A stretch of 64,000 nucleotides of DNA from Aphelenchoides besseyi (lineage: Eukaryota; Nematoda; Chromadorea; Rhabditida; Aphelenchoididae), in assembly GCA_024699855.1 (NCBI GenBank), contig JAMPIQ010000001.1:16926001-16990000 (forward strand). Direction: 5' to 3'. Made by a program: the position numbers and the translations under genes. Positions 9,583 through 23,072 of this stretch are shown here, one piece after another (position 1 is the first letter of the stretch; every line of letters begins with the position of its first letter). Below the pieces are notes generated by a model. The model saw nothing but the letters and a program-made list of their open reading frames with translations. It made no database searches and had not been told where the DNA came from.

Positions 9583-12500
9583 ACATCATTGAGTCGATCT
9601 GTGTGTTGCGGAAGGTAGCTACATTGTGTCTACTTCGTAAAGCTTTTTCCATTTTAGTTTGCAACAACAGTGACTCCAAGTTTGTACCAACTGTTGCTTT
9701 CGTTTTAATTATTCATCAGCTAAATGTTTTTCACATTTGTCTCCACTCTACGAATAAAAGAAAAGTGTAGTAATAAACAGGTGCTATCGAGAATCTTCGT
9801 TTTCGACGTTAGAACTATGGTGCACATTCTCCAACTTTCGATCTTATTCGTGTGTGCGTGGGAGCAACAGAAAACGTTTTTGGATTCCAAGAAAAAAGAC
9901 CATAGAGTTGATATCATAATTCGTAAATGGTCCTTGATTGCCGTTCGCAATGAAAAGTTATGTTTCCAATGAAAACAGTTAGAAATTAATTGAAACAATT
10001 CACGTGTTCGTCATAACAGAGTTTGTTTACAAGAAGCAGAAATGGACCCTCTGATCGTCTTACCATCCGCCGAAGCAAAAGATTGTTGAAAAAGAGCGCA
10101 GACAAAACCACAGAGATCCTTTGCTTTCGTTTCTCTGCCCTCGACGTGACCCATCAGTTCGTTTGCCGTTTAGTTGATCGGCACTACAAAATCTCGGTTT
10201 CGCACCAACTGAACAGACAGGTCCGTAGTGATTGGGTTATCAACGATCAAAACCCCCAATTACGCTACACTTGACCGTCTTTTTTGAATAACATACGATC
10301 CATCTTGTGTGCAAATTAACCAATTTGTTTTGGTCGCTCATGCGTTTCTGCTCGTTTCTAATCGACTAATTCTTCGCACTCCCTCATAATTGGTCCCAAC
10401 TTGTCGGCGAGCGATTGCGAATTACAATACGAGAATGTAAAGCGCGAATTCCGGTTGACCTCGACGGATCGGTTGTCTTTTGTCTTGACGCTGAAGCGTC
10501 AGATTACTGTATTCAATGACTACGATCTTCGCATACACGAATGGTCCTTGCGATTGTCGTTGACTTGCGCTCTTTGTCCAATAAAATTTGAGTTGAAAAG
10601 AGTTTTTGATCAGACGATTAGCTTGTTTTACGAAACCAAACAAAGTTGTTTGTCTTTTAAGTTAAATTTAACCCACTCCTGACCGCAATTGTCGAATGTT
10701 TGAGCACAGGGATTGTGCTCCAGCTGGTTTCAAATTTAGCGACTAATTGCAGATTTTAGGAGAACTAAATTGGGTGCACCAGTACATTGAATTTTGTTTT
10801 CTTAGTATCCAACCGGAAGACATCAGCTCACAGATGGCTGAACCATATCAAACCACCGGAAACTCAATCCAATGGCCGAAGCGTTTTGTTTTGGTTTTTG
10901 ATTGTTAGGAGGCGATGAAACGGAAAAGATTTGAAGTTTATGCGAATCCAATCCTCAAACTTCCCATTAATTTCAAATGACCTACAGTTGTTTTAAAGTG
11001 TTTCACAGACACGAACTAATCATTTGGACCTAATTACCCGAATCATGTTTCTCGACATTCTTTACTCTTTTTGAAGTTTTTTCTGGCTACTGCGCTGTTC
11101 TACGGTATTCGAAGTCTAAAATTGCAGTCTGTTGTTTCAGTCTTAGTATTATGTTTCATGAAGGTTATAACCGTATGAAGCGTGCTCGCTGAATGCTCCA
11201 ATAGGAAGAGACTGAAACAACAAGCAGTCACGTTTTTGTAATTCGCAAACCATGTGAACCGACATCCACGACATTCAAAACGATTGCTTGACTCTGTTAG
11301 CTGAAAACAAACACATCCGCTTCTTTCGACTTATTTCCCTACAGTTGCACAAACTTTCATGTCCGTTGTCGCAATTCATTTAATTTGATCTTACGTCAAA
11401 ATTGTTTAAACTCTTGTTATTTGTTAGTCATAACTTGGAAGGCCTTTTCAATGACCGCACGAGTAACCAGAGAAAAGTTTATTTGACCACAAAAATAAAC
11501 TTCACACAATGAAATCACCTGTAAAAACAGTTGACTTCGAATTGTTAATGTCTATCTTATCGTAAAACTTGTTGATTGCTTTGAAGTGAATCAGAATCTC
11601 AGCATGTGCATTTGGAAAGTAGATTTTTTAACAGAAATGGCGTTTGATTTGCTTAAGATAAAGACAAGTTCATTTTAGAAAGTGCTTAGGTTTCCGATTT
11701 ACCTTATTCAGCTAGCTAACAAGTAGCTTCTTTCGATTTCATTGCCGTTGAGTTCAAATTCGAGGTTCAAGCCTGTTGCTCTTTCCTCTACTTACTTTCA
11801 ATCTCTCATCTAATCAAACAGAAGGTCGGATATTGTCTTCTCGGTGTCCCCAAAGCGCAGCAAACAATCATTGGTTGTTAACTTCGACATCGAACTTCAC
11901 CGAAAAGCCACATATCGTGTTCTTCTGAAAGTTACTGCGCAGGCCAGAGGATTAGAAATTGAACGACAAATTGAAGTAACTCGCAAAGTTTCGCTAATTC
12001 GATTTATGTTCTCTCGCCATCTTGGGTGGTAAACTTCGCGCCAATTACGCACTTGTTACACTTGCATCTCTATTTGCATAATAATTTCGAAGTTGAGTTC
12101 CTTGCCATCAACTTGCAAACTAATAAGTGGGTTCCGTCTTCTTTCATTCGGCGAACAACGTGCTCCAGACGCGAATTTGCTTTTTGTCATGTGAACGGCA
12201 ACCGAATTTTACTCATCTAATCGGAAATCCGTTCTGGTTGTTTGAACAAGTTAATGGTCCTTGTTGCGGCAACAAATCTCGACTCGTTGACGTTGAACCC
12301 GTTGGTTGCGGCCAAGTTCGTTCACGCAAACAGTGATGGTCACGGGCTTCCGATTGCTTCAAGCGAGCTCGCAACAAAAAACAATAGACAACTAAAGTGG
12401 TGGACCATCGACTTTATTGTGGCCAATAAGCTGAAAGACCAAAACTGCAGGAAATTGAATAAGCGCGAATATGAGGGGCGTTGTTTTTGGCAGAAATTCG

Positions 12501-15500
12501 ATTTCCGAAGTCCTCAGTTTTACGACATCTCTTCGGACCAATTGGCGAGAAGTTTGGAAGAAGAGGGTTTACCGATGTGTTTGTGGGGGAGGTTAATTCG
12601 CGCGAATCGTCTTCGAAGGTCTTCAAGTTCTTGAGAGTCTTCGAATTGGATGGCTATTCGAATTCCGAAGCCTCAGCATCTGCTCCGAACGTTTTTATGT
12701 CGCCGTTGTCGTCACACACCTGTTGGCGCTCTAAAACGATTTGCGCGCTTTTTTGACGCCCGCAAAATTCAAACGTCCGCGCCGTTCCATTCCGATCACT
12801 CATTCAAATTGCCCAAAAACGGAAAACTGCGCGGCACAAAGAACGTCTTTTGTGTTTTTTGACCGTGAGATTGGAAAAGCGAACGAAGACAATTCGAGAC
12901 ACAAAAAAACGAATTGCCGTTTTTTGTTCGTCCAATGAATTCGATCGGGTGTTTTTGTCCTTTCGCGCTTTGGCGGCATTTCGACGTTTTTTTCTTTGAG
13001 CGTGTTGATTTTGCGCGACATTTCGCGTCGACGTTCGAATCGTTTGCGTCATTTTTCGAAAATTTCACCTTCCAGACGCTCCACAGAATTTTTCAACAAT
13101 GCACATGCGTGGAGGGCAAAACCCTCTTCGAAGCCAATCACTTCGTTTTTTGGGAATCTGTTTGCGCATAAACGTTTTTGATTGAATTCTCTTTTTTTGG
13201 TCTCAACCTCTCCGCCCAACTTTTGTATGCGATTCGCGAGTTTTATTGGCGTTTTCGGCTTTTGTGTTTTGAAAAATTCGCGCGAATTCAAATTGATGGG
13301 ATTTTATGTTTTCGCGCGGGACGTCGGCATCTTTTCCGTCCGGTGATCGTGCGCCCCATGTGTGAGCCCCTTCGGGTTGAGGAAAACAAATGAGGCTTTT
13401 TCTCGGTGACTAATTCACCATTGTTGATTTCATCGATGAACATCCGCGTGCCATCGACTGTTTGTCTTCGCGAATCCGACTTCTGCGCAAACAGCCCTCG
13501 AATTCCGATATGCGATGGTTTGCGTCAGATGTCGCGTGATTATGACGCCGACTTCTTCGACTTTTCATTTGCGCTGTAGTTTGTTATATGTTGAACTTTG
13601 GCTTGTGATACTTATGCTGTTGGTCGTGATGCAAACTCGACAAAAACCGGGCCCCCATTGACGATGTTTGTGAAGCTGCAGACATTCAAATCGGAGTCGA
13701 GGCGAATTCGTCGTTTGACCCAATTGATCAGTTTCGTCATGAAGGAATGGAATTGAAAAGATTTTGACGGCTGTTAAAGTTTCCGGTTGTGAGATCGCAC
13801 GAGCATATTTGCCTTCTAAGTCTATGGATACCATTGAGCTCTGTTACAAAACACCTTACTTTCTTTCCTCGCAGTCATTTCTTAAGTCGGAAATTCAAAA
13901 TAACTGTCGACAGATTGCCCGAGTGCGTAACTCGTGTGTTTGGAGGTAATTGAAGTTCAAGAGTTAGCGCCGAATCAGGTGGGCTCTAACCGTTGGGTAC
14001 GATCAACACTCGTATTTGGGCTCTTTTGTTTGCGCTTAATTGCGAGTAAGGAAAAATGCCAAAACTTTTTCGGAGGCCAAACAATAAACAACAGAACACT
14101 TGTCGTCATTTGTTGAGGTCGAGCGATTTGAATCGGATCCTTGGAAGAGTTGGGTAATCGCTTGGAGGTGTCAAATTTCATTCACTTGTTTGCGTTGGCT
14201 AATTTGCTTTTCGATACAAACTTTTCAGGCGATCGCGATTAAGTGCTTTCGTCTACAGATGTTGGCTTATGATCTACTGTATAGAATTGAAAGAAGTTAT
14301 TCGACGTAGACTCCATTAGTATCGAGTGATCTTGTATTTGTAGCGAATATACATTTTCTATAACACAGTTTGATAACTAAGCTGCTCATCTTGTTTTTGC
14401 TGTTTCTGTCAAAGAACAATTCTACAGAAATGACGTCGTTGAAGCGAAATTTTTATTTTTGGCACTTCGTCATGATTGTTTTTGTCGAAGCGACAAGTGT
14501 TGAAGCGAAAGATCACGACAATTAAGTCAGTCGGCTGTTAATTCGCTATTCAATTGATTGAAATTTAAAATTCCAAGCGCTCACGCGATTCCGAAAGTGC
14601 GGATGGGTCCAAAGGGCATTTGAGGTAGACGAGAAGATTGTTGGTATGACGAGATGGTTGTTTGTTATCAAAAAACATCGTATCAAACCGGTCGTTTCCT
14701 TGTCTGCCGATTGTTGGCATCTGTTCGATGGTGAGAGCTATTGGTCTGCGCATCATAACAATCCCACGAAAACGAGGGCAATAACGAACTTCCAACCAAA
14801 GGAACGGAGCATCTGGATTTGGAAACGTTTTGCATTTCGCTCTATTTTGGATCGTTTTCTCCCTCTCGCTGGTCACATCTTCGTGTGTAAGTAATTTGAA
14901 ATTGCCACCACGTCGACTCGACTTTCAGGTCTCATAGTGGTCGGTAAGTCCGACAAACCGTTCGCAAACCGCGGCACCTCATTTGTCGAGACTCTCGACT
15001 ACATTTCGTAAATGAAATCCCGCCGTGTGCGCAGCGGATTAACAAAATTCCCAACAACGTTTGTCCATTTAAGAAGGTAAATGGACAGAAGCGAGCTCCC
15101 TGCGCACCTGCAAATTTCACTCATTTTGTTGTTGTTATTCATAGATTAGTGTGTGTATCTTTTACGTCAAATTCGTCGCAACAAAGTGCGTTTGCTGTTT
15201 GTATTCGAAGTCTCGATTTGGACTTTTGATTCTTCGAGGTCGCTGTTCTTGCCTTTGATCGTAAGGGCCCCCAACGACCCGGTTGTTTGTCTTCGGTAAG
15301 TCTCGGCGGTTGTTTTGTCAATTTGCTTTTGTTGTAACAAAACGGTAAAACCTCTTTGCGACTCCAAAACTTCCAACCGGACAATGGAAAGCTCGCGCAC
15401 GTTTTTTTGGACCGACATTTCTACTTTCGACTTTCACTAATCTCTTCAAACAATCGACGTGTTTTGCGACGTCAAATTGTCAACTTCGAACGTCTACGAA

Positions 15501-17943
15501 CTGCGTGTTGAAAAAGCCTACGGTAATCGTAAACACCATTTTCCCATTACGTGTTCATAAGCTTAGTCATTTTATTTCTTTCGTTTGTCATTTAAATTAC
15601 CGGTACTTGTATGTGGGAGTCCTTGATTCCCGCCGAAATCCTTTCTGTTGGTCATTTTCACACCTTTCGCGGACAATGTCGCCATTCTGTCCAGTGCTCA
15701 TTGTTTTGTGGGAAGTTTGTTTGACGGAAACGCAATTGGGCGCAAAATTTCGCAATCGAACGACGGAGCAAAAGCTATCAGTTTGTAGATGGTGAGTTTG
15801 AAGTCAATGGAATTCATGTGGTCGTCTTCTTTTATTCCACGAAATCCAATTGTCGTGTTTTAAAAATCAACGCCCTTTTGCTGTCCAATCTCGCGGGAGT
15901 GTTCGTTAGCGGAGGTTGTGGTGTCCGATATGGTGGGAAGAACAATCAGCTTTTGCAGTGCGCATTCACGGTCCCAATTGTATTCCGAAGAATTGGGGGT
16001 CGTGTGTTGTCAGAAACTTATTTCGTTTACCGTACTCGGAAGCTCAATGATCTGCCAATTAATTGGAGCCGAAGCTGTTTCTTTTGACTTACGCTTAATC
16101 TCTGCATCGACTTTCACATGTCGAACAAATTTGATCTCTTTTTTTCGTTTTCCGGTTCGTGCAGCCGCTTTTCTCCGAACACTAATCCGAACAGTTAGCC
16201 ACAAACCTAATCCGGCAACAATTATTGCGGCAAACGTTTGTGTGATTTTTGATTCCCACTCCAAAAAAAACCAACCACTCCACCGGCGTCCCATTGACCT
16301 CACGCGTTTTTACATTGATCGACGTTAAGAAATCTGGGCGGAATCGGTGCTTTTGTCAGCTGTCGGCAACTTCTTTCAACCTGCTTCGGAGGCCTGAGGT
16401 CATTTGGCGTTTGGTTGGAAGGCATACAATTGAGATAAAAGATATCCGATGCATACGACCACAACACGCATATAAACACAGTCTAACCTCTTTTTTCTTC
16501 AGTTTTAACGGCTCTTATTTTAGACATTCAATCGTATAACTTTTCTGGCCGGTTTATGATTTCGGTCGATTTATTCAACGAGTTTTTATGATTCGCGGAA
16601 TCCCACAAACTCTTTGCTTGCACGACCAGCGTTCTTTTGTAATCTCGATCGAGCATTCGGATTGTTTTTCGCTTTCGATCTTCCTTTTGTTATTTGTAAG
16701 CAAATGATATCAAACGAGAATCCGTAGGGGTGCGGGAATGTTTACCGAATTTCTATAACAGATCGATCGATAACGATTCCTTTTCGTTCAATTGAATTCG
16801 GATCCTTTAAACGAGTCTTTTCGTTTTGGTCAGTTGAATTGGCGTCGAATTGGCGGCGTGAAAAAGTGTCATTGAAGTCGACTGACTCATCAGCTCGAAA
16901 ATGCAGATCCTGGTTGTCACATAATGAGTCTGCGGATCTTCGTGTATGTCAACAGCTTTTGTGCCACAAGTTCGAGATTCATTCTGACATCCAACTGTCG
17001 CTCTTCGAAAAAACTCGTCGATTTGAACTCGAGCGTGTTGCACGCGAACTCACGGCAACACGCGGTTCGTTGAACCGAGCAGACAGAAAAGCACGATGAT
17101 GTTGCTGTTTGTGTGAACATTTTTCTTTGCAAAAATACACGCCCCGATTGTCTCTCCAAAGTACTTCCTGGGCGGTCTTCTGAAGACTCATTGCGACTCA
17201 TGGATTCCAAGAGTGTTTTTGATTGGCCTATTACCGTAAGCATGAAACTTTTAATTCCGACACAGACGCCCATTTGACAATTCCTGTTTATCTAAACAGT
17301 CAATCGACAGTTTCCGATTTTGTTCGTTCTGTTGACCGTAATTCATGTGCACAAAAACTGCTCAGTTCGTGAACCGCCCATTCTCCTTTTCGTGAACTCC
17401 TCTCTCGTCGGCCAATCTCCGTTCGTTGTCTTTTTCTGCTTGCAAGAACATTAACAACATTATTTCATCGTAGCCTACGGCTGGGCGGAGTTTCGGTGGG
17501 TTTTTTGTTTTTACACAATTCACGAGCAAATTTTCTCCATTTCGAACTTGTTAGCAAATGAATCGCAAACAACTTCGCCATCCACGAACCTCTGCGTTGT
17601 AGTGCAATGTTCATCAAACGGTTTAACCACTTATCACCTCTTGCAAACCAGTCATCTATTCGACTACAAAACTCCAGTTTTCCCATAACTTTTCTATAGT
17701 AAAACATGTGAACGGTTCCCGGAATAGCGAGGGTTTTCAAGTTCCTAACCATTTGGTTAATGACGAAGTTCCATTATCCTTCCATTCACTTCCCTATCTT
17801 CGTTGGCATGTCTTTTGAACATCTCCGTCGTGCCGTAGTCTAAATATGCTAAGACCTTGCAATCCGTGATATCCGCTTACGTACACTGTGATTCATTTCA
17901 GTAGAAAACTTTCGAACTTTTTGTGTTGTCTCAAATCAAAGAA
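9583..17943. other. Gene-poor 8.3 kb upstream of SoxB
   Basis: No gene could be assembled. The stretch contains many short frames on both strands that show neither splice logic nor family resemblance. CpG-rich subregions around 12.2-13.4 and 14.6-16.5 kb and a hairpin at 11130-11222 are the only structure I saw. It may hold regulatory DNA for the SoxB gene, but nothing in the sequence proves that. Confidence 0.4.
11130..11222 (+). repeat. Short inverted repeat (hairpin with 14-bp stem)
   Basis: TGTTGTTTCAGTCT at 11130-11143 is the exact reverse complement of 11209-11222, with a 65-base loop. Pairing beyond the 14 bases is poor, so this is not a convincing microRNA precursor. Confidence 0.5.
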
Positions 17944-20510
17944 ATGACCGAATTTGTTCGTCAATTTCACGATCAACCGGTGGCCGTAAGTCTCTACGAC
18001 GGTCATCATCATTTGAATCAAACGAAGCTCTCAAGCTCATCCGTCAGTACCCCAACACCACCATCGTTGGAGCGAATCTCGCCGACCATCGAATCTTTCA
18101 ACGAATCTGATGACGGAGCCGATCGAAGCTCTTCGACTATCGCAATGGATTCGAGTATTTCGGCCGCTGATCTTTCCTTTCAATTGCATTCCGGTGGAGC
18201 GATGGCCGCTGGCACAAATGGCAATCATGTTAAACGTCCGATGAATGCCTTCATGGTTTGGTCTCGAGGACAACGACGAAAACTTGCAAACGCCAATCCT
18301 CGAATGCATAATTCCGAGATTTCCAAACGTTCGTTTGCTTTTCGATATTTAAATTTACTTCGCTTTCAGGTTTGGGCATGGAATGGAAACAATTGGGTGA
18401 GAGTGAGCGTCGACCGTTCATTGACGAAGCCAAACGACTTCGTGCCGTTCATATGCGCGATCATCCCGACTACAAATATCGACCACGTCGTAAACCCAAA
18501 GGCTCTCATCGCTCGTCACTTGTTCCGGCTGTTCATACACCGGCAATTGGATCAAATTCGGCCTTGAAATTGAATTCGAATTCTGCAGCACTTGGTAACT
18601 TATCAGGTCCGTTTTGCAAACACGACAAAACTCCGATCAAAACGCACGAAACTAGTCGACACCGTAGACCAAAAACCCAAGTTCTATGAGCTACTGATTA
18701 CTGTGGTAATCGTTGCATTACCACCAATTCAATGCCATTTAACACGAAGGTGCAAGCTTCCGGAACGGGCGGATTTGTCGTTTCGTTGCAGATCGACAAT
18801 CGGTCTCAGAACCTCATTTTCCCTTGGACCCACTCACGCCATCTACTTAAAACAGTGCTTCAGAAGCAAAGTCATAGAATCCAGATCTCTAAGTTTAATC
18901 ACGCAACGTTTGAACCTTTTTGAAATCCGCCCAAACGAACTTAAATCGCTTGTTTTCGTGAACAACGTCAATCTTAAAACTTTTGCGTGTTGGACTCAAA
19001 TCTGCACCCGAGCAAAAATCGTGACCTTCCGATCGTTGAAAACGTGAATGGAAACCGGGGTTTTAGGTTTCATACGACAATAACCCTTGAGTTGATGATC
19101 AAAGATTTCGTGCTAATGACAATGTCAAGCAACCGATTCATCTAATCGGAAGTTTTTGTGCACCAAAAACTCCCGGTCCAATTCGTACAAACTCGTTGCT
19201 TTCGCAGTTGCCGTCCGGTTTCTTTTCTCCATCAACGCCGTTCATTAACTTGCCCCAAGTTTAAATCATAACGAGCGCGAGAAAAAACGATTGGCAACCA
19301 CCGCCGCGTAGTAATCAGTTCGTATCGGGGGGAAGACGAAACAAAACAACTCGAAACCGGAACGCGTGTCGGGTGTTAAACCCGAACTGTTCGATGACTG
19401 AAAAAAGTCGATGGACGAAATTTAAAGTCGATTAACGAGAGAGTGTTAAGTGACTAAAACCACAGATGTTTTCGGTCAATGACTTGATTGTTGTTGCTTC
19501 GTATTACTACTCCTGTGGTTGTAAGCGAAAATTTTCGTTGAAAACAAAAACGCAACAATTTCAACGATCAACTCGTGGGTTTCGATTGGCATTTGATTGG
19601 CGCTTTTTGGTACAAACAACGTGACTAAACGTTCGCAATTAGTTCCGTTCGGCATTCAATTCGTTTGCTTAGTCATTCCGTCAATGGATTGTTAATGAAG
19701 TTCGCCAGTCTTCGATTGTTCAGCGATTTTATGAACTTTCGTGGAAAACAATCGCTGATCATAATCGAAGAGACCGTTCTCGACCTTTTTAATGAAAACA
19801 CCTTTGGGAACAAAAGAGCTTACTGTAGAGTATTGAAATCGATTTCGTACTCATTGAAATACGGAAACATGGCATCCGAAATTGTAAGGACGACATTTAG
19901 ATTGCACGCGAGTTTCGCGTGTTCTCAACTTCTAAGATATGACAATTAAAAGGTCCTTTGATAGGGCCTATTAACATAGTTACAAAGAAACAAAACAGTG
20001 AAAAAGAAAGCATTGATACACAGTTCATGAACGACAACTTTAGGTCTTACTCCGTTCAGTGCATCGGCCCCATTCTGTCAAACGAGTCCATCAATTGCAA
20101 CGAACGGCTCGATGCCCAACGTCTCCGACCCGAATGTGTTTCTGGCCGCCGCCGTAATGGCACAACGTAAACAACAAGAACAGTTCCAAAACTATATTCA
20201 AATGGCTTCGCTGAACCTCTTGGAGTTGCCCAACCTTCAACAGTGCCAACAGAATTTGAATGTTGCTAATGCAGTCACGGATTTCCAGCTCTCACCAACG
20301 ACAGCAATGGTCAACGCATTCGCTCAACAATTCGCCAATTACCAAGCAAACCAGATGGTTTCAAGCATGCCAACAAGTTCCGCACCAACTCAACCACAAT
20401 CAATCGGAATGCCGAGCAACTTTGATGTCGCCCAGCTCCAACAGTTCCTTCAACTCTGTGCGACACGTTCACAGTTTGGTGGTGTGAAAGAGAACGGAAA
20501 AGATGGTTAA
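17944..20510 (+). CDS. SoxB-class HMG-box transcription factor
   Basis: Three exons, 17944-18328, 18370-18594 and 20044-20510, give 358 residues. A Ser/Thr-rich N-terminus precedes the HMG box at about residues 98-176. The box opens with [19 protein letters not shown] and contains [23 protein letters not shown] and [11 protein letters not shown], which is the SoxB signature (Sox2/14/21 type). The C-terminal part is Gln/Ala/Asn-rich, as in many Sox activation or repression domains. Intron 1 splits the box at the conserved KR|LG position and has a GTTCGT donor; intron 2 is 1.45 kb, long for this window. The product should bind the minor groove at ACAAT-type sites and act in neural or ectodermal fate. 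An upstream non-coding exon is possible. AATAAA is at 20610-20615. Confidence 0.9.
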
Positions 20511-21082
20511 ACAAACAACCGATCAGGATTTTCTTGGGTCTTCTTTTCATCTCTCTCATTACTCTCGTGTTGATCTCGTTTTTCTTCGCAATTAGTTTTT
20601 CCAATTAAAAATAAACCATTTTTAAACTAAACTCTTAAGCATTTGTGCCTATTTTAATTGTAAATTGAATTGTCTTCATCGTTTATGCCCGTGACTTGGA
20701 ACGTAACTAGCCCGCAACTTATCGTTCTAACGAGTCCAACTATTGTCTGTTGCTTCAGGTAGTCTGTGAAATGTTTTAAGTAATAAATCGACTATTTATT
20801 GACAAACTTCTGCTGAAATACATGCAAATTTAATGAAAAATAATGAAGAGCAGAAAACAACAAGATAAGCGGAGTTTGTTGTGAGACAATCTCGAGTAAA
20901 GAGGATCATTTCTTGGATAGCAAACATTTCTGACGTACTACAGACGAAAAGTCATAATGTAAAGCCCGCATTTGTAGGGCAGAATAACAACAAAAGACGC
21001 TGATCCTATTCCCCAAAATTCCTTGACTATTAATTACTCATCTCACTATTTTCAAGCCTAGAAGTTTTGCGCTAAGAAGGTG
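20511..21082. other. 3' flank of SoxB, no gene seen
   Basis: AT-rich. Contains the SoxB polyadenylation signal at 20610-20615; otherwise featureless. Confidence 0.5.
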
Positions 21083-21695
21083 ATGTCGCAGATGAATTGT
21101 TCGCAAAAACACGTTCACTATACGATTAAGCAGGCTTTGGAAGTTTCAATAAGGGCCGTAAGTATAGCAAACAGAAACTTTACCTTTGTTAGCATGTGAC
21201 CTTCGACTTTACGGGATTCGGAAGCAGAAACAAATCTTTAAAAGTCGAAAATGTTTTCAATTTTCTTGATTTTAAACAACATCGCAAAGTCGATAATCCG
21301 TATGGTCGAGAATATGAAGCGGTAATGTGCTTAGAGTTTGTAATGGACATGTGAAACAAATTTCCAAATCATGAAACCAAAGAACAAGTAGATCATCTAC
21401 GAACTGAAATTTTAACGTTCATTCAAGTCATCGACAGAAATCGTAGGGTTTTGTTGATGAAATTTCTGTTGAGCTCTTAAACTGCTGATTGCAACCATGT
21501 CTTCAAGCGTACTACTTTGTAAGAATAAACCAAGGAAACTAAACACAATTAGAACCCAGAAGCCATCTATTAATCTCATGATTGATGTTGAATAAAAATA
21601 CTAACTCTTGAGGTTTGCATTTCTGGTTTCAGAAAAATGACGAAGGGCTTGCATTTTGCATTCCGAACAGTTTTTCTCGAGCAACACCTCGATGA
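21083..21695 (+). CDS. Possible short or truncated gene, weak GOLD/p24-like end
   Basis: Three exons can be joined in frame (21083-21157, 21193-21321, 21633-21695), giving 88 residues. The splice sites are reasonable: GTAAGT then TTGTTAG, and GTAATG then GGTTTCAG. The last exon contains AFCIPNSFSR, which recalls the conserved FCFDNSFS segment of p24/TMED cargo receptors. The usual following KVVFFEL strand is absent, and a stop comes right after ATPR. In a different frame of the same exon, EIVILELE would fit that strand, so this may be a frame-shifted remnant cut short next to the inverted repeat starting at 21807. Tentative. Confidence 0.25.
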
Positions 21696-21806
21696 TATGA
21701 ATGTGGACGAGGCACACGAAATTGTTATTTTGGAGCTTGAATCAGATGTTCTATCAAAAAAAGCTCACTTTAGATATAACAAGTTAAATTTGCGAACCTT
21801 GTCCTT

Positions 21807-22624
21807 ACAAAGAGAGGTCCTAAGAGGTCGCCGCCAGTTGTGGCTGAATTATATATCAGTCTACGTGCAATTTTGAATACCATGCTCATTTTTGCCCAAT
21901 CGCAGAATTGGCCAAAACCCAAAAAAACTAAATTGCTAAAATCGTCGTATCGATTATGCTGATTATCGTGTTGAAGTTCGTTTATTTTGATCTCACTTTG
22001 TTATGGAGATATTGACCGATTTATTGGCCGAAATTCACTCCGAGTTATGGTCCGCTAATCTTCCCTCGGAAGTGTGAGCTGCAATAGTCGAGTGAGCAAA
22101 TGGTGGGCTTGCGAACTCTTTTGGAGGTTGCAGGTTCAATTCTCTCTGCTGTCGAGTGCACGTTGCTGTCTTGTATCCAAAAAGGAAAAGAGTGGATGGT
22201 AGGTGACTACGAGAGATTCGACCGACTTTTTTCTCACTTTTTGGAGTCGTTTTGGTAGAACGCATCACTTGAAAGTGACGATCGAAGGAATTGAACCTGC
22301 AACCTCCAAAAGAGTTCGCAAGCCCATCACTTGCTCACTCGACTATTGCAGCTCACACTTCCGAGGGAAGATTAGCGGACCATAACTCGGAGTGAATTTC
22401 GGCCAATAAATCGGTCAATATCTCCATAACAAAGTGAGATCAAAATAAACGAACTTCAACACGATAATCAGCATAATCGATACGACGATTTTAGCAATTT
22501 AGTTTTTTTTGGGTTTTGGCCAATTCTGCGATTGGGCAAAAATGAGCATGGTATTCAAAATTGCACGTAGACTGATATATAATTCAGCCACAACTGGCGG
22601 CGACCTCTTAGGACCTCTCTTTGT
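21807..22624. repeat. Large inverted repeat (about 336-bp arms, 145-bp loop)
   Basis: The left arm 21807-22142 is the near-perfect reverse complement of 22288-22624. The arms start ACAAAGAGAGGTCC and end near GGTTCAATTC/GAATTGAACC. Only a few mismatches and one 1-bp length difference were seen. The inner ends carry a polymerase III B-box-like GGTTGCAGGTTCAATTC, suggesting that the unit derives from a tRNA-related SINE inserted head to head, or from a foldback element. Transcripts would form a long hairpin. No transposase frame lies inside, and I saw no clear target-site duplication. Confidence 0.85.
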
Positions 22625-23072
22625 TAGTGTTATTGCTGTGATTGATCGACGATGCTCATCTGAATATGCAATCGAAATGGCAAGATGGTCTCTTAGATCG
22701 GTTTGTTTACTGTTACTGAGCATTCAATTGAAAGTGCGAACTACCGCCTTTTCATTTGCGTTTGAACTTACGCGCAAATTGTTTATTTGAACGGAAGGTT
22801 TAAATTCGGTTGGCAAACTTTCAACCAATTTTGGACACAAGAACTGTGAACAATATAGTTGCCGTCTGAACACATTTCTTTCCATTATTTTCACACCATC
22901 GTCCACTCGTTATATCCAAGTGGTCACGTACAACAATCGAATTGGAAGTCAAGTGCTCTTGTTTGCACTTTTCATTTGTCGCTAAGTCGTGACCAAATTC
23001 GGAGAGAAGATCCAAACACGCTCACTCGTTGACCAGTGTAACCTTCTCTTCGTTATTAAACTTGTTGCTAAA
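22625..23072. other. Gene-free stretch between inverted repeat and receptor gene
   Basis: No recognisable feature. It presumably holds the promoter of the receptor gene starting at 23073. Confidence 0.45.

Noticed and set aside
9817..9972. 52-codon frame with a possible signal peptide and basic tail
   Set aside because: Single short frame in the 3' flank of the pepsin-fold gene, after its polyadenylation signal; no supporting context.
11130..11222. Hairpin as a microRNA gene
   Set aside because: Only 14 bp of perfect stem; flanking pairing is too poor for a typical precursor.
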